Positions 1 through 9,339 of a stretch of 64,000 bases of DNA are shown in pieces (the stretch's first letter is position 1; every line of letters starts with the position of its first letter). Below the pieces are notes generated by a model, which worked only from the letters and a program-made list of their open reading frames with translations, made no database searches and was not told the origin of the DNA. Position numbers and translations under genes: made by a program. This DNA is from Bacteroidales bacterium (GTDB lineage: Bacteria > Bacteroidota > Bacteroidia > Bacteroidales > UBA1715): the NCBI GenBank assembly GCA_017516865.1, contig JAFXAU010000003.1, positions 199,909 through 263,908 on the forward strand, given 5' to 3'.

Positions 1-315
1 GACATTAAAAAGAAATATTACAACGAAGCCCTTGAAGATTTTTGTAAGAACACGAACGATTTGACAGTTTTGATTGAATACAAAGGTAATTTGGTACAAA
101 AAACCGACCCTATATTCATTCAGCCAACGTCAAAATGTCTCCGAGCCCATTTCTATGCCCCGATGAAACCATTCTTCGGAAACTATGTAAGCACATATTG
201 GGCAAACGCAATCATCATCTGGATTATGTCGATACTTTGTTATCTTGTATTGTACTTCAGATTGTTACGTAAAGGAATCGAATATTTGGGAAACATTAAC
301 TTTTCGAAAAAATAA
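1..315 (+). CDS. C-terminal end of a membrane protein, probably a large ABC-2 type transporter subunit (partial)
   Basis: The reading frame is open from the first base, so the start of the gene lies outside the window; 104 codons are visible. The visible part is a soluble stretch, then FYAPMKPFFGNYVSTYW, one hydrophobic helix (about residues 68-90) and a basic tail. This ending resembles the C-terminus of the long Bacteroidota ABC proteins that fuse an ATPase to an ABC-2 permease, but too little is visible to be sure. The stop codon overlaps the rbfA start (TAATG), which suggests translational coupling and one transcript with rbfA. Confidence 0.5.
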   Translation, partial: DIKKKYYNEALEDFCKNTNDLTVLIEYKGNLVQKTDPIFIQPTSKCLRAHFYAPMKPFFGNYVSTYWANAIIIWIMSILCYLVLYFRLLRKGIEYLGNINFSKK

Positions 316-686
316 TGGACTCGACTCGTCAAAATAAGGTTGCACGGCTGTTGCAGAAGGAATTAGGAGAAATTTTCCAACGCGAATCAATGAACTTGTT
401 TCGAGGAGCATTGATTTCCGTGACAGTCGTACGGGTTGCCCCCGACCTTTCGTTTGCAAAAGTTTTTGTCAGCATTTTCGCTCCGTCGAAAGACGAACAG
501 GAATTATTCAAGTCAATTCAGGACAACACAAAGAAAATCAGACAATTACTTGCACAAAAAGTCGCAAAACAGTTACGAATAATACCCGAATTGGCTTTCC
601 ACATAGACGACTCAATTGCATACGAAGAAAACATAACACGATTACTTAATTCCAGCAATTCAAAAGAAAAAGAGAATCAAAAATGA
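315..686 (+). CDS. rbfA: Ribosome-binding factor A
   Basis: A 123-residue protein of normal length for RbfA, a KH-fold factor that binds the 30S subunit and helps mature the 5' end of 16S rRNA. Family features visible are the N-terminal VARLLQKELGEIFQRE helix, the VRVAPDLSFAKVFVSIF strand (SxDLxxAxVYVS-like) and IPELAFHIDDSIAYEENI near the end (consensus PxLxFxxDxS). The ATG overlaps the upstream stop as TAATG, and its own end overlaps the next gene as ATGA. It therefore sits in a tightly coupled operon with the methyltransferase and the LolE-like permease. Confidence 0.93.
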   Translation: MDSTRQNKVARLLQKELGEIFQRESMNLFRGALISVTVVRVAPDLSFAKVFVSIFAPSKDEQELFKSIQDNTKKIRQLLAQKVAKQLRIIPELAFHIDDSIAYEENITRLLNSSNSKEKENQK

Positions 687-1495
687 ACTACGACCCTATA
701 AAATATTCACTTGGAACTTTTTTTAACAAAAGTTTCGTTCTTAGAAAAATATTTTACCTGTTATTAGACGTACTCCTACTCCGTGCCTGGCATATAAAAA
801 AGGCCGTAAACGCATGGAGTAAGCAGCGTTCTCACTCAGAAGCATTCATTCTTGATGCAGGTTCGGGCTTTGGTCAATATTCATATTATCTTGCAAGAAA
901 ATGCAAAACATGGAACGTGTTAGGCATTGACGTAAAACAGGAGCAAATTGCAGACTGCAACGATTTTGCAGCTAAAATCGGCTATGAAAACCGCATGAAT
1001 TTCATAGAAGGCGATTTAACGAAATTCGTTTCCGAAAAGCCATGCGACATGATACTTTCCGTCGACGTAATGGAACACATTCTCGACGATGTACAGGTTT
1101 TTAAGAACTTCAATGCATCACTTAAAGAAAACGGAATGTTGCTCATTTCAACGCCATCGAACCTTGGCGGTTCCGATGTTGACGACGAACACGACGAGTC
1201 ATTCATCGGCGAACACGTACGAGACGGTTACAGCATCGAAGACATTACGTCTAAATTGCAAGATGCTGGTTTTAAATCAGTTGATGCGACATATTCCTAC
1301 GGGAAAGCGGGACACATATCGTGGATTTTGTCGATGAAACTCCCCATTTCCCTACTCAATGTTTCAAAATTATTTTTCATACTTTTACCATTCTACTATT
1401 GTTTAATTTTCTGGTTCTGTCTTTTACTGAACGCAATCGATGTACGGTGTAAATCAGATGCTGGAACCGGATTAATTGTCAAGGCATACAAATAA
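683..1495 (+). CDS. Class I SAM-dependent methyltransferase with C-terminal membrane segment
   Basis: A 270-residue protein with the Rossmann methyltransferase motif I ILDAGSGFGQYSYYLA (about residues 55-70), an acidic post-I strand (VLGIDVKQEQ) and MILSVDVMEHILDD, typical of ubiquinone/menaquinone-type methyltransferases (Methyltransf_11/25 families). A hydrophobic stretch near residues 220-250 (LLNVSKLFFILLPFYYCLIF) suggests membrane attachment, possibly with a lipid-like substrate. It overlaps rbfA by 4 bases (ATGA) and abuts the permease as TAATG. The substrate is not recognisable. Confidence 0.8.
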   Translation: MNYDPIKYSLGTFFNKSFVLRKIFYLLLDVLLLRAWHIKKAVNAWSKQRSHSEAFILDAGSGFGQYSYYLARKCKTWNVLGIDVKQEQIADCNDFAAKIGYENRMNFIEGDLTKFVSEKPCDMILSVDVMEHILDDVQVFKNFNASLKENGMLLISTPSNLGGSDVDDEHDESFIGEHVRDGYSIEDITSKLQDAGFKSVDATYSYGKAGHISWILSMKLPISLLNVSKLFFILLPFYYCLIFWFCLLLNAIDVRCKSDAGTGLIVKAYK

Positions 1496-2709
1496 TGTCA
1501 GTTTCGTTTTGGTTTGCAAGAAGATATTTGTTTTCTAAGAAAAGCAAAAACGCAATCAACTATATCACGACAGTTTCTGTCATATTGATTGCAGTTGTGA
1601 GTCTTGCTCTTACCATCACGATGTCGGTGTTCAACGGTCTGTCGGACATAATTACTTCAATGTTCAACCAATTTGACCCCGACATAAAAATAACCGCCAC
1701 TTCGGGACGAGTGTTTTCATTAGATTCCGTAGAACAAAAAATCAAATCTCACGATGAAATTTATGCCTACACGCCTGTACTTGAAGACGATGCCTTGTTT
1801 GTGTACGGAGAAAAACAACTCATAGGTAAAATTAAAGGTGTAGGCGATTCATACACAAAAACGTGCGAAGTTGATTCCATTGTCGTTGCGGGCGAATTTG
1901 TATTGGAACAGGACGGGATACACTATGCCAGCGTTGGACAAGGCGTTGCACATAAATTATCTGTCGGTCTCATGTTCCGCGACATTTTACAAATATATGC
2001 CCCCGAACGCGGGAAAAAGAGCGGAATTTTGGCCACCGAAGAATACAACAAGACATACGCATACGCCCGGAGCGTATTTTCAGTGCAAATGGAAATAGAC
2101 AACGAATACGTCATTACATCGTTGCAACTTGCACAAAATCTGTGGAAATACACAAACAACGAGATTTCTTCGATAGAAATAAAAGTAAAAGACGATGTAA
2201 ACATCAATAAACTTGTTAAAGCGTTGAAAAAAGATTTGGGCGAGGATTTTGCAGTAAAAGACCAAAATGCCCAACATGAATTTATGGCAAAAATCACCCA
2301 GAGCGAAAAATTCATCACGTTCCTGATTATCACACTCATTCTTATTATTGCATCTTTCAGCATAATTGGCTCACTCACAATGCTTATCATAGACAAACAA
2401 CGAGATATTTCCATTCTACAAAGCATGGGCGCCGAATCAACGACTATACGAAAAATTTTTATTTTTGAAGGTTGGCTGATTTCAATTTTGGGTGCCGTGA
2501 TTGGCGTCGCGCTCGGAATCGCCGTCTGCTATGCCCAAGAAGTCTTTGGCTTCGTAAAACTGGGAGCTTCAGGTAATTTTATTGTGCAAGCCTATCCTGT
2601 AAAAGTATTTTTTAGTGACATTTTTGCTATTTTGTTTGTAGTTTTGTTGGTAGGATTTTTAACGGCATATTATCCTGTTCGAAGAATTTCAAAAAAACGT
2701 TTACAATGA
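1495..2709 (+). CDS. FtsX-like / LolC-LolE family ABC transporter permease
   Basis: A 404-residue inner-membrane protein with the MacB/LolE architecture: a basic N-terminus (WFARRYLFSKKSKNAINYIT), one transmembrane helix at about 22-45, a large periplasmic domain to about residue 260, then three helices in the FtsX domain (about 265-290, 320-345, 370-395). The segment IIDKQRDISILQSMGA is the typical cytoplasmic coupling loop of LolC/E proteins. It probably extracts lipoproteins from the inner membrane with a separate LolD-like ATPase, which is not in the window. Translation looks coupled on both sides (TAATG upstream, ATGA downstream). Confidence 0.87.
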   Translation: MSVSFWFARRYLFSKKSKNAINYITTVSVILIAVVSLALTITMSVFNGLSDIITSMFNQFDPDIKITATSGRVFSLDSVEQKIKSHDEIYAYTPVLEDDALFVYGEKQLIGKIKGVGDSYTKTCEVDSIVVAGEFVLEQDGIHYASVGQGVAHKLSVGLMFRDILQIYAPERGKKSGILATEEYNKTYAYARSVFSVQMEIDNEYVITSLQLAQNLWKYTNNEISSIEIKVKDDVNINKLVKALKKDLGEDFAVKDQNAQHEFMAKITQSEKFITFLIITLILIIASFSIIGSLTMLIIDKQRDISILQSMGAESTTIRKIFIFEGWLISILGAVIGVALGIAVCYAQEVFGFVKLGASGNFIVQAYPVKVFFSDIFAILFVVLLVGFLTAYYPVRRISKKRLQ

Positions 2710-3248
2710 ACTTTCTTGATGTCATAGTCATTATTCCCGTATTGTGGGGAGCATTCAAAGGACTGAAAAATGGATTGATTTCCGAAGTAAGTTCCATCAT
2801 TGCACTAATATTAGGAATTTGGGCTGCAATAAACTGCTCCGATTTTGTTGCTGGATATTTAAAAGAATATACTTCTATTTCCGAGGAGAATCAACAAATT
2901 GTTGCGTTTGCAGTGACATTTGTAATTGTTTTGTTATTGTGTTATTTACTTTCAAGAATACTGATAAAAGTCTGTAAATCAATAAAAATACTTTGGTTAG
3001 ACAAACTAATGGGCATTATTTTCGGAATGTCGAAATACATTATTGTCATAGCCTTTTTATTTTTCGTAGCGAACTCACTCATAAAGAGTTACGCAACTAA
3101 GCCAATAGACGTCTGCGAAAATTCACTTTTCTTCAAACCAATGGCCGAAACAGCCGAATCGTTTGTCGGTGGAAAAATTTCGGTTCCCGAACGAAAAATA
3201 CCAGACATTTTTGAACCTTTTAAACATACCGACGATGAAGATAACTAA
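2706..3248 (+). CDS. CvpA family membrane protein
   Basis: A 180-residue protein with about four hydrophobic segments. It begins MNFLDVIVIIPVLWGAFKG followed by LKNGLISEVSS, the CvpA-family signature (DxxxxxxxxxxGxxxGxxxxxxxxxG). CvpA proteins are inner-membrane proteins linked in Escherichia coli to colicin V production and bile or envelope stress tolerance; their biochemical role is unsettled. The start overlaps the permease stop by 4 bases, and the end overlaps the start of the ybaK-like gene by 14 bases, so it belongs to the same operon. Confidence 0.85.
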   Translation: MNFLDVIVIIPVLWGAFKGLKNGLISEVSSIIALILGIWAAINCSDFVAGYLKEYTSISEENQQIVAFAVTFVIVLLLCYLLSRILIKVCKSIKILWLDKLMGIIFGMSKYIIVIAFLFFVANSLIKSYATKPIDVCENSLFFKPMAETAESFVGGKISVPERKIPDIFEPFKHTDDEDN

Positions 3249-3711
3249 AACCAATGCGGCACGCTTTCTCGACAATCTTAAAATTCCTTACGAGTTGATT
3301 CCTTACGAAGTCGACGAGAACGACTTAGGTGCAGAACATATTGCAAATCAATTAAATGAGCCTATAGAACAAGTTTTCAAAACATTAGTTCTCCGTGGCG
3401 ACAAGACAGGCATTTTTGTATGTGTCATTCCAGGAAACATGGAAGTCGATTTGAAACTTGCTGCAAAATTATCGGGCAATAAAAACTGCGACATGATTCA
3501 CCTGAAAGAATTACAACCATTGACTGGCTATATTCGTGGAGGTTGTTCGCCTCTTGGCATGAAGAAAAAATTCCCGACATTTTTTCACGAAACGGCCGTC
3601 AATTTTGAATTTATATACGTCAGTGCCGGACTACGCGGTCTGCAACTTCGCGTAGAGCCAAACGCACTCATTAAAGCAGCACAGGCAACCATAGGAGCAA
3701 TTGTTCGTTAA
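3235..3711 (+). CDS. ybaK: YbaK/EbsC family Cys-tRNA(Pro) deacylase
   Basis: A 158-residue protein from the ATG at 3235; a longer frame from 3163 is unlikely because it would lie mostly inside the cvpA-like gene and lacks family sequence. YbaK-type trans-editing domains hydrolyse Cys-tRNA(Pro) formed by prolyl-tRNA synthetase. The sequence has the family pattern: N-terminal YELIPYEVDE, the conserved KTLVLRGDK lysine strand, and YIRGGCSPLGMKKKFPTF (GGxSPxGxKK consensus). A separate prolyl-tRNA synthetase gene lies at 31.8-33.3 kb. Confidence 0.88.
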   Translation: MKITKTNAARFLDNLKIPYELIPYEVDENDLGAEHIANQLNEPIEQVFKTLVLRGDKTGIFVCVIPGNMEVDLKLAAKLSGNKNCDMIHLKELQPLTGYIRGGCSPLGMKKKFPTFFHETAVNFEFIYVSAGLRGLQLRVEPNALIKAAQATIGAIVR

Positions 3712-3722
3712 AATTATAGTGT

Positions 3723-4643
3723 ATGGGACTTTTTTACACATTAGGAAAACCGATTTGGACCATCAAGAATAAAGTTCTGTCTTTCTTGCACAACAACTAC
3801 TTGAAAGAAAAACTTAATTCCATCATTTTCGGCTCCGACACACCAGCAGGAAAATTCTTCGACGTTATTCTGTTCGGAATGATTATTTTAAGCGTAATTG
3901 TCATCATTCTGGAAAGCATGAGCTTTTTTCCTCCTTCCATGCGAACGTTCCTCCGCGTACTCGAATGGGTATTCACCGCATTTTTTACATTTGAATATTT
4001 GGCTCGTATCTATTGCATGGAATATCCAAGAACATATATTTTCAGTTTTTGGGGAATAATCGACCTTCTTGCAACCATTCCAAGTTATTTGGGAATATTT
4101 TTCGCAGGAGCACAGGCTCTGCTTGCCATAAGAATATTCCGTCTACTCCGTATTTTTAGAATATTCAAACTTTTTGCATTTCTTAACGAAGGTACGCTGC
4201 TCCTTATGTCGCTCAAGCAAAGTAGCAAGAAGATTGTCATATTCTTCCTATTCACCCTCGTCATGGTGGTTTCAATCGGAACTATCATGTACATTGTCGA
4301 AAACGGCAGAAATCCCGACGGTTTCGAAGATATTCCCAACAGTATTTATTGGGCAATTGTAACAATGACGACGGTCGGTTACGGCGACATTGCTCCCTGC
4401 ACTAGCGTAGGAAGATTTCTATCTGCATTGATTATGTTGCTCGGATACACGGTTTTAGCCGTTCCGACAGGTATTTTCTCTGTTTCGTTAATCAACGAGG
4501 ATAAAAAAAGGAGAATAAAAACCTGTCCTCACTGTCACGAACACACACATAATCCCGAGGCAAAATTTTGTAGCCATTGCGGGAATAAATTCGACTCAAA
4601 GGAATCACTTGAATTACAGACCGATAACAACGAATTTAGATAA
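3723..4643 (+). CDS. Voltage-gated potassium channel (ion transporter family) with C-terminal zinc ribbon
   Basis: A 306-residue six-helix channel subunit. An S4-like voltage sensor carries arginines every third residue (R137, R140, R143, R146 in IRIFRLLRIFRIF), and the pore loop carries the K+ selectivity filter TVGYGD at residues 217-222. After the last helix, at about residue 260, the protein ends in a small cytoplasmic zinc ribbon with two CxxC pairs (CPHC and CSHC) about 19 residues apart. The ribbon is an unusual accessory that could act as a metal or redox sensor or in assembly; that is inference. It starts 11 bases after the ybaK-like gene. Confidence 0.87.
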   Translation: MGLFYTLGKPIWTIKNKVLSFLHNNYLKEKLNSIIFGSDTPAGKFFDVILFGMIILSVIVIILESMSFFPPSMRTFLRVLEWVFTAFFTFEYLARIYCMEYPRTYIFSFWGIIDLLATIPSYLGIFFAGAQALLAIRIFRLLRIFRIFKLFAFLNEGTLLLMSLKQSSKKIVIFFLFTLVMVVSIGTIMYIVENGRNPDGFEDIPNSIYWAIVTMTTVGYGDIAPCTSVGRFLSALIMLLGYTVLAVPTGIFSVSLINEDKKRRIKTCPHCHEHTHNPEAKFCSHCGNKFDSKESLELQTDNNEFR

Positions 4644-4688
4644 CATTTTGATTTACAATAAAAAGAAAAATTCTACGTTGTATATAAT

Positions 4689-7600
4689 ATGAGACTTTTT
4701 GCACAACGAATATTTCAAATTGTAACGACAACCTTGATTGTCGCACTATGTTCGTTTGCAAGCAGCGCCCAATCCGTTCTTTCGCAAGGAGATTGGATAC
4801 AAGTGTCCGTCACTGAATCGGGGGTTTACAAAATCACATACGACAACCTTTCTTCGTGGGGATTTTCAAACATTGAACAAGTTTCGATATACGGGAACGG
4901 TGCCGGCGAACTTTCGCTCATAAATTCCGAAAAACTACCAGAAACCCTTCACGAAATTGCAATTTGGATGGAAAAAGGTTCCGACGGAATTTTTAATTCT
5001 GGAGATTATATTCTTTTTTATGGTCAATCGCCAAACACATGGAACTACAACTATTCTACCAAGAAATTCATAGCAAACACGCATAGTTACGAAACCCAAA
5101 ACTATTATTACATAACCACCAGCAAAGCAGCGACAAAATTTATTACAACAACAAGTGGAAGCCTCTCTCCTACTCATACAGTCACGACTTACGACGATTT
5201 ACAGGCTTACGAAAAAAACGATGTCTCTCCTCTCAGTTCTGGTCGTGAACGTTTTGAAAGCATTACAGGGAACAACAAAACTATTTCATTCTCAACGCCA
5301 AACGCCGTCACTTCGGAAGAATGCACCGTCGATATTTCCATTGCGGCACGACACTCTAAATCATGCTCAATAACCGTTTCGGCAAACGAGAACGAAATTG
5401 GAAGCATTCCATTTCTATCTGCAACGACGAACAAACCGTATGCTAATCTAAAAACGAACTCGTTCACGTTTCTGCCGACCGCAGGAACCAACAATATAAA
5501 AATCACTCTAAACTATTCTGGAGCTACCAGCCGCGGCTATTTAAATTATTGCGTACTAAAAACCCGTTGCAGCCTGTCAATCTCAAACGACGAACAACTC
5601 ATTTTTAGAGATTCAAAAAATCTTTCGGAATCGGCAATCGGCGAATTCATAATTTCATCAAACAAGGAAAATACCGTCTGGGACATCTCCAATCCTGAAA
5701 TTCCGACTCGGCTGAGCACCCAGTTTTCAGACAAAAAAACAAAATTTACAGCAAAAACGGATTCTCTACGGGAATATGTCGCATTCTCGTCTTCTTTCAA
5801 AACAGTTGATTTCGAGAAAAAAATTGAAAATCAAGATATACTGTCGAAAAACAATATTGACATGCTGATTATTGCAAACGACATCTTTGCAGAATATGCG
5901 CAACAACTTGCCGATTTACACGAAAAAGTCGACAAATTTTCGACAGCAGTGATTTCGCAAGAAAAAATCTGTACAGAATTTTCCGCTGGCAGAAAGGACA
6001 TTGCCGCCATCAGAAACTACATACGATACCTTTACGAACAAGGAGGGAAAAAACTTAAATACGTTCTTCTTTTCGGTGACGGAATCTACAATAATGCCGA
6101 CATCGACATGAACGGCTCGTATATTTTTACATTTCAGACGAAAGAAAGTCTAAACGAAGATTATTCCCTCTGCTCCGACGATTTTTTTGCCATTTTGGAA
6201 CCGAAAAAAGGCGTTTTGCAGTCGGATTCTTTTTTGGGTGAGGTAAACGTGGCTATCGGCCGCCTGCCTGCTTCTACCAAGACAGACGCCCACAATATGA
6301 CGTACAAAATCATCCAATATACCACAAATCCTGCTTATCGCGGTGATTGGCAGAATTATCTTTGTTTTTTGGCCGACGATGCCAACGAAAATCAAACCGT
6401 TCACATGACCGACGCGGACCAACTTTGCAAAAGCATACAAAAAAACTATCCTCAATTCAATTTCGATAAAATTTTTGCCGATGCCTACGAACAAGTCCGA
6501 AGCAGCGCTGGAGAACGCTATCCCGATGTCAACAAAGCCGTAAACAACAGAATACAAAAAGGCTGTCTCATTTTCAACTATAGCGGTCACGGAAACGAAA
6601 CTCGAATGATGGCGGAATACGCCATCGAAGCTTCTGCAATTGAATCGTGGAAAAATACGACAAAACTACCGTTTTTCATCGGAGCTGCTTGTAACACAGC
6701 ACATTACGACTACTCAGGAACGTCAATTGGCGAAAAATTATTGGCACAAAAAGACGGCGGCGGAATCGGAATGATTAGTGCGACACGATATTCGTACGCA
6801 TCAGCAAATTACACGCTGTGCGACAACATATACAAAAACATTTTTGAACTCGATTCCCTCGGTCAAATCCGCACTATTGGCGAATCATTCGTTCTTGCTA
6901 AACAATCAACAAATAGCGACGTGTATCAAAACAAACGCGTCTACACTCTACTCGGCGACCCTGCACTAAGATTGGCTATTCCACTCTACTCCATCGAACT
7001 AGACTCCATCAACGGGATTGCCGTCAACAATTTTGAAGATACAATAAAAGCATTATCAACATTGAGAATTTCCGGACATATTGCCGACGCCACAAACAAA
7101 ATTCTGAATCAATATAACGGAACGCTCTCAGTTAAATTATTCGATAAACTACAGACAATCACTACATTAGGAAACGACAACAACGACACATACACATTCA
7201 ATTCCTACACCAATATCCTCTTTCAAGGCTTGGCAAGTATAGAAAATGGTACTTTCTCGTTCGAAACTATCATTCCACAAGATATTTACTATTATAATGG
7301 GAAAGGCAAACTGAGCCTCTATGCAACAAACGACACAACACAAGCTGCCGGTGCCTTCTACGACCTGATAATCAATGGTAGCAACACAAGTGAAAACGAT
7401 GATTTTCAAGGACCGAAAGTATCAATTTTCTTGAATGATTCGTTATCCAAAACAGGAATGATGACCAACCAAAATCCGACAATTTACGTATATGCCGTTG
7501 ATTCCTCGGGTATCAACATTTCCAACGCTTCTATCGGTCACAACATAGTTCTCACGATTGACGGCGACGACACAAATCCTATTGTTCTAAACGACTTCTT

Positions 7601-8063
7601 TTATTCCGATTTGAACACCTATTATTCTGGAAGCATCACCTACAAACTAAAAGATCTTGAAGAAGGTGCCCACACACTCACACTGACAATTTGGGACGCA
7701 TACAACAATGTAACCGAAACAACAATGGACTTCTACGTTGTAAATTCCCAAAACATAAAATTGGTCAATCTTTACAACTACCCCAATCCAATGAAAACAA
7801 GCACAAGTTTCCATTACGAACATAATCAGGCAGACAACGAAATCAAAGTAACAATAAACATTTATGACGTTTCCGGGAACTTAGTCAAGTCAATTCAAAG
7901 AGAAAAAACACCCAATGGATTTATAGACAACTCTATAACATGGGACGGGAAATCGTCAGGAGGCACACCAATGCAGGCGGGAATCTATCCATATACCATT
8001 GAAATACAAACAAATACAGGAAATAAATTGTATGGAGAACAAAAAATACTGCTTGTCCGATAA
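4689..8063 (+). CDS. porU: Type IX secretion system C-terminal signal peptidase PorU
   Basis: An 1124-residue gingipain-like (peptidase C25) protein with a signal peptide (about 1-27, ending SFASSAQS). The catalytic pair is visible: His634 in FNYSGHGNET and Cys668 in FFIGAACNTAHYD. The C-terminus has YNYPNPMKTSTSF and a beta-rich sorting-domain-like end, as usual for PorU. PorU is the outer-membrane sortase that removes the CTD of T9SS cargo and joins cargo to a lipid-linked glycan. Length is close to Porphyromonas PorU, and porV follows directly, the typical pair. Confidence 0.92.
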   Translation: MRLFAQRIFQIVTTTLIVALCSFASSAQSVLSQGDWIQVSVTESGVYKITYDNLSSWGFSNIEQVSIYGNGAGELSLINSEKLPETLHEIAIWMEKGSDGIFNSGDYILFYGQSPNTWNYNYSTKKFIANTHSYETQNYYYITTSKAATKFITTTSGSLSPTHTVTTYDDLQAYEKNDVSPLSSGRERFESITGNNKTISFSTPNAVTSEECTVDISIAARHSKSCSITVSANENEIGSIPFLSATTNKPYANLKTNSFTFLPTAGTNNIKITLNYSGATSRGYLNYCVLKTRCSLSISNDEQLIFRDSKNLSESAIGEFIISSNKENTVWDISNPEIPTRLSTQFSDKKTKFTAKTDSLREYVAFSSSFKTVDFEKKIENQDILSKNNIDMLIIANDIFAEYAQQLADLHEKVDKFSTAVISQEKICTEFSAGRKDIAAIRNYIRYLYEQGGKKLKYVLLFGDGIYNNADIDMNGSYIFTFQTKESLNEDYSLCSDDFFAILEPKKGVLQSDSFLGEVNVAIGRLPASTKTDAHNMTYKIIQYTTNPAYRGDWQNYLCFLADDANENQTVHMTDADQLCKSIQKNYPQFNFDKIFADAYEQVRSSAGERYPDVNKAVNNRIQKGCLIFNYSGHGNETRMMAEYAIEASAIESWKNTTKLPFFIGAACNTAHYDYSGTSIGEKLLAQKDGGGIGMISATRYSYASANYTLCDNIYKNIFELDSLGQIRTIGESFVLAKQSTNSDVYQNKRVYTLLGDPALRLAIPLYSIELDSINGIAVNNFEDTIKALSTLRISGHIADATNKILNQYNGTLSVKLFDKLQTITTLGNDNNDTYTFNSYTNILFQGLASIENGTFSFETIIPQDIYYYNGKGKLSLYATNDTTQAAGAFYDLIINGSNTSENDDFQGPKVSIFLNDSLSKTGMMTNQNPTIYVYAVDSSGINISNASIGHNIVLTIDGDDTNPIVLNDFFYSDLNTYYSGSITYKLKDLEEGAHTLTLTIWDAYNNVTETTMDFYVVNSQNIKLVNLYNYPNPMKTSTSFHYEHNQADNEIKVTINIYDVSGNLVKSIQREKTPNGFIDNSITWDGKSSGGTPMQAGIYPYTIEIQTNTGNKLYGEQKILLVR

Positions 8064-8114
8064 TATTTTTATAATCAAACAATAAACAACCGATTTTCGA
8101 GTTTATAAAAAACG

Positions 8115-8122
8115 TATATTTG
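8115..8122 (+). promoter_or_regulatory. Bacteroidota -7 box ahead of porV
   Basis: TATATTTG followed by C matches the Bacteroidota sigma-ABfr -7 consensus TAnnTTTG. It lies 29 bases before the porV ATG. A TTTTCG near 8094 may be a weak -33 element. It implies that porV has its own promoter in addition to read-through from porU. Confidence 0.55.
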
Positions 8123-8151
8123 CATAAATTTTAGAATTCAATACAAGAACA

Positions 8152-9339
8152 ATGCGACAGATTCTATTAACAGCCATTTCGCTTTTGTTGGGAACAGCAC
8201 TATTCGCCCAACAGATTGATGCTGAAAAATCAACAGGATTCGGTACAGGTCAAGACCTCGAAGATGAATATAATGTAATCACAACAGCAGTTTCATTTCT
8301 AACAATTACGCCAGATTCCCGTAGCGGCGCTATGGGCGACGTTGGTGCCGCCACAACGACAGACACATGGGCACAACATTCCAATGCCTCAAAATATGCT
8401 TTGGCAAAAAATGACTTCGGGATTGGTTTGTCGTACACACCATGGTTGTCGAACCTTGGTATAAAAGACATCAATCTTGCTTATTTGGCTGGATATAAGA
8501 AATTATCAGACAAAGATGCCGTGGGTGCATCACTCTGCTACTTCTCGCTTGGCGACATTCCTGCATACGACGAAGATGGAAATTCGGCAGGCTACACTAT
8601 TTCACCAAAAGAATACTCCATTGATGTTTCGTACTCGCGTTATCTTGCCGACAATTTTGTGATGGGTATGACGGGACGTTTTATCTATTCTAACTTGACA
8701 GGTGGAACCGTTGACGATTATCATGCTGGTAAAGCTGTTGCCGCCGACATTTCGGGTACCTATTTCAAAGAATTTAAGGGTTCCTTGCCTGGCTTATTGA
8801 CCGCAGGATTCAACATATCGAACATTGGGTCTAAAATTTCATATTCCGACGACAACAAAGACTTTATACCTTGCAACATGAAACTTGGCGTTGGATACAA
8901 TCTACAAATTGACCAATACAACAAGTTAGGTTTGTATTTTGACATAAACAAATTGTTGGTACCAACACCTCCTGTATATATTAAAGACAGTGACGGAAAT
9001 ACAGTGGAAATCAAAGGTAAAGACGACGAAGTATCCGTTCCACAAGGAATTTTCCAATCGTTCTTCGACGCACCGGGTGGATTTAAGGAAGAAATGAAGG
9101 AATTTACCCTTGGTATTGGTGCAGAATATTGGTACAACGACCAATTTGCCGCACGTTTGGGATATTTTAACGAAGCTGAAACCAAAGGAGATAGAAAATA
9201 TTTCACTGCTGGTGCCGGCGTTAGAATGAACGTATTCGGACTTGATTTCTCATACTTGATACCAATCAACGGCAAAAATTCTCCGTTGGCAAATACATTT
9301 AGATTCTCATTAGTATTCGACTTCAACAAGTCTAAATAA
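8152..9339 (+). CDS. porV: Type IX secretion system outer membrane protein PorV (LptO)
   Basis: A 395-residue protein with a signal peptide (MRQILLTAISLLLGTALFAQ) and the FadL-like PorV family start: TAVSFLTITPDSRSGAMGDV, then THSN-like residues (WAQHSNASKYALAK). PorV is the outer-membrane shuttle that takes cargo from the SprA/Sov translocon to PorU. The C-terminus is a run of amphipathic beta strands ending in phenylalanine-rich FRFSLVFDFNKSK. It follows porU by 88 bases and its stop overlaps the ispF start (TAATG). Confidence 0.92.
   Translation: MRQILLTAISLLLGTALFAQQIDAEKSTGFGTGQDLEDEYNVITTAVSFLTITPDSRSGAMGDVGAATTTDTWAQHSNASKYALAKNDFGIGLSYTPWLSNLGIKDINLAYLAGYKKLSDKDAVGASLCYFSLGDIPAYDEDGNSAGYTISPKEYSIDVSYSRYLADNFVMGMTGRFIYSNLTGGTVDDYHAGKAVAADISGTYFKEFKGSLPGLLTAGFNISNIGSKISYSDDNKDFIPCNMKLGVGYNLQIDQYNKLGLYFDINKLLVPTPPVYIKDSDGNTVEIKGKDDEVSVPQGIFQSFFDAPGGFKEEMKEFTLGIGAEYWYNDQFAARLGYFNEAETKGDRKYFTAGAGVRMNVFGLDFSYLIPINGKNSPLANTFRFSLVFDFNKSK

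Noticed and set aside
3163-3234. Extended N-terminus of the YbaK-like protein
   Set aside because: The extra 24 codons lie within the cvpA-like coding sequence and do not match the family; the ATG at 3235 gives the normal length.
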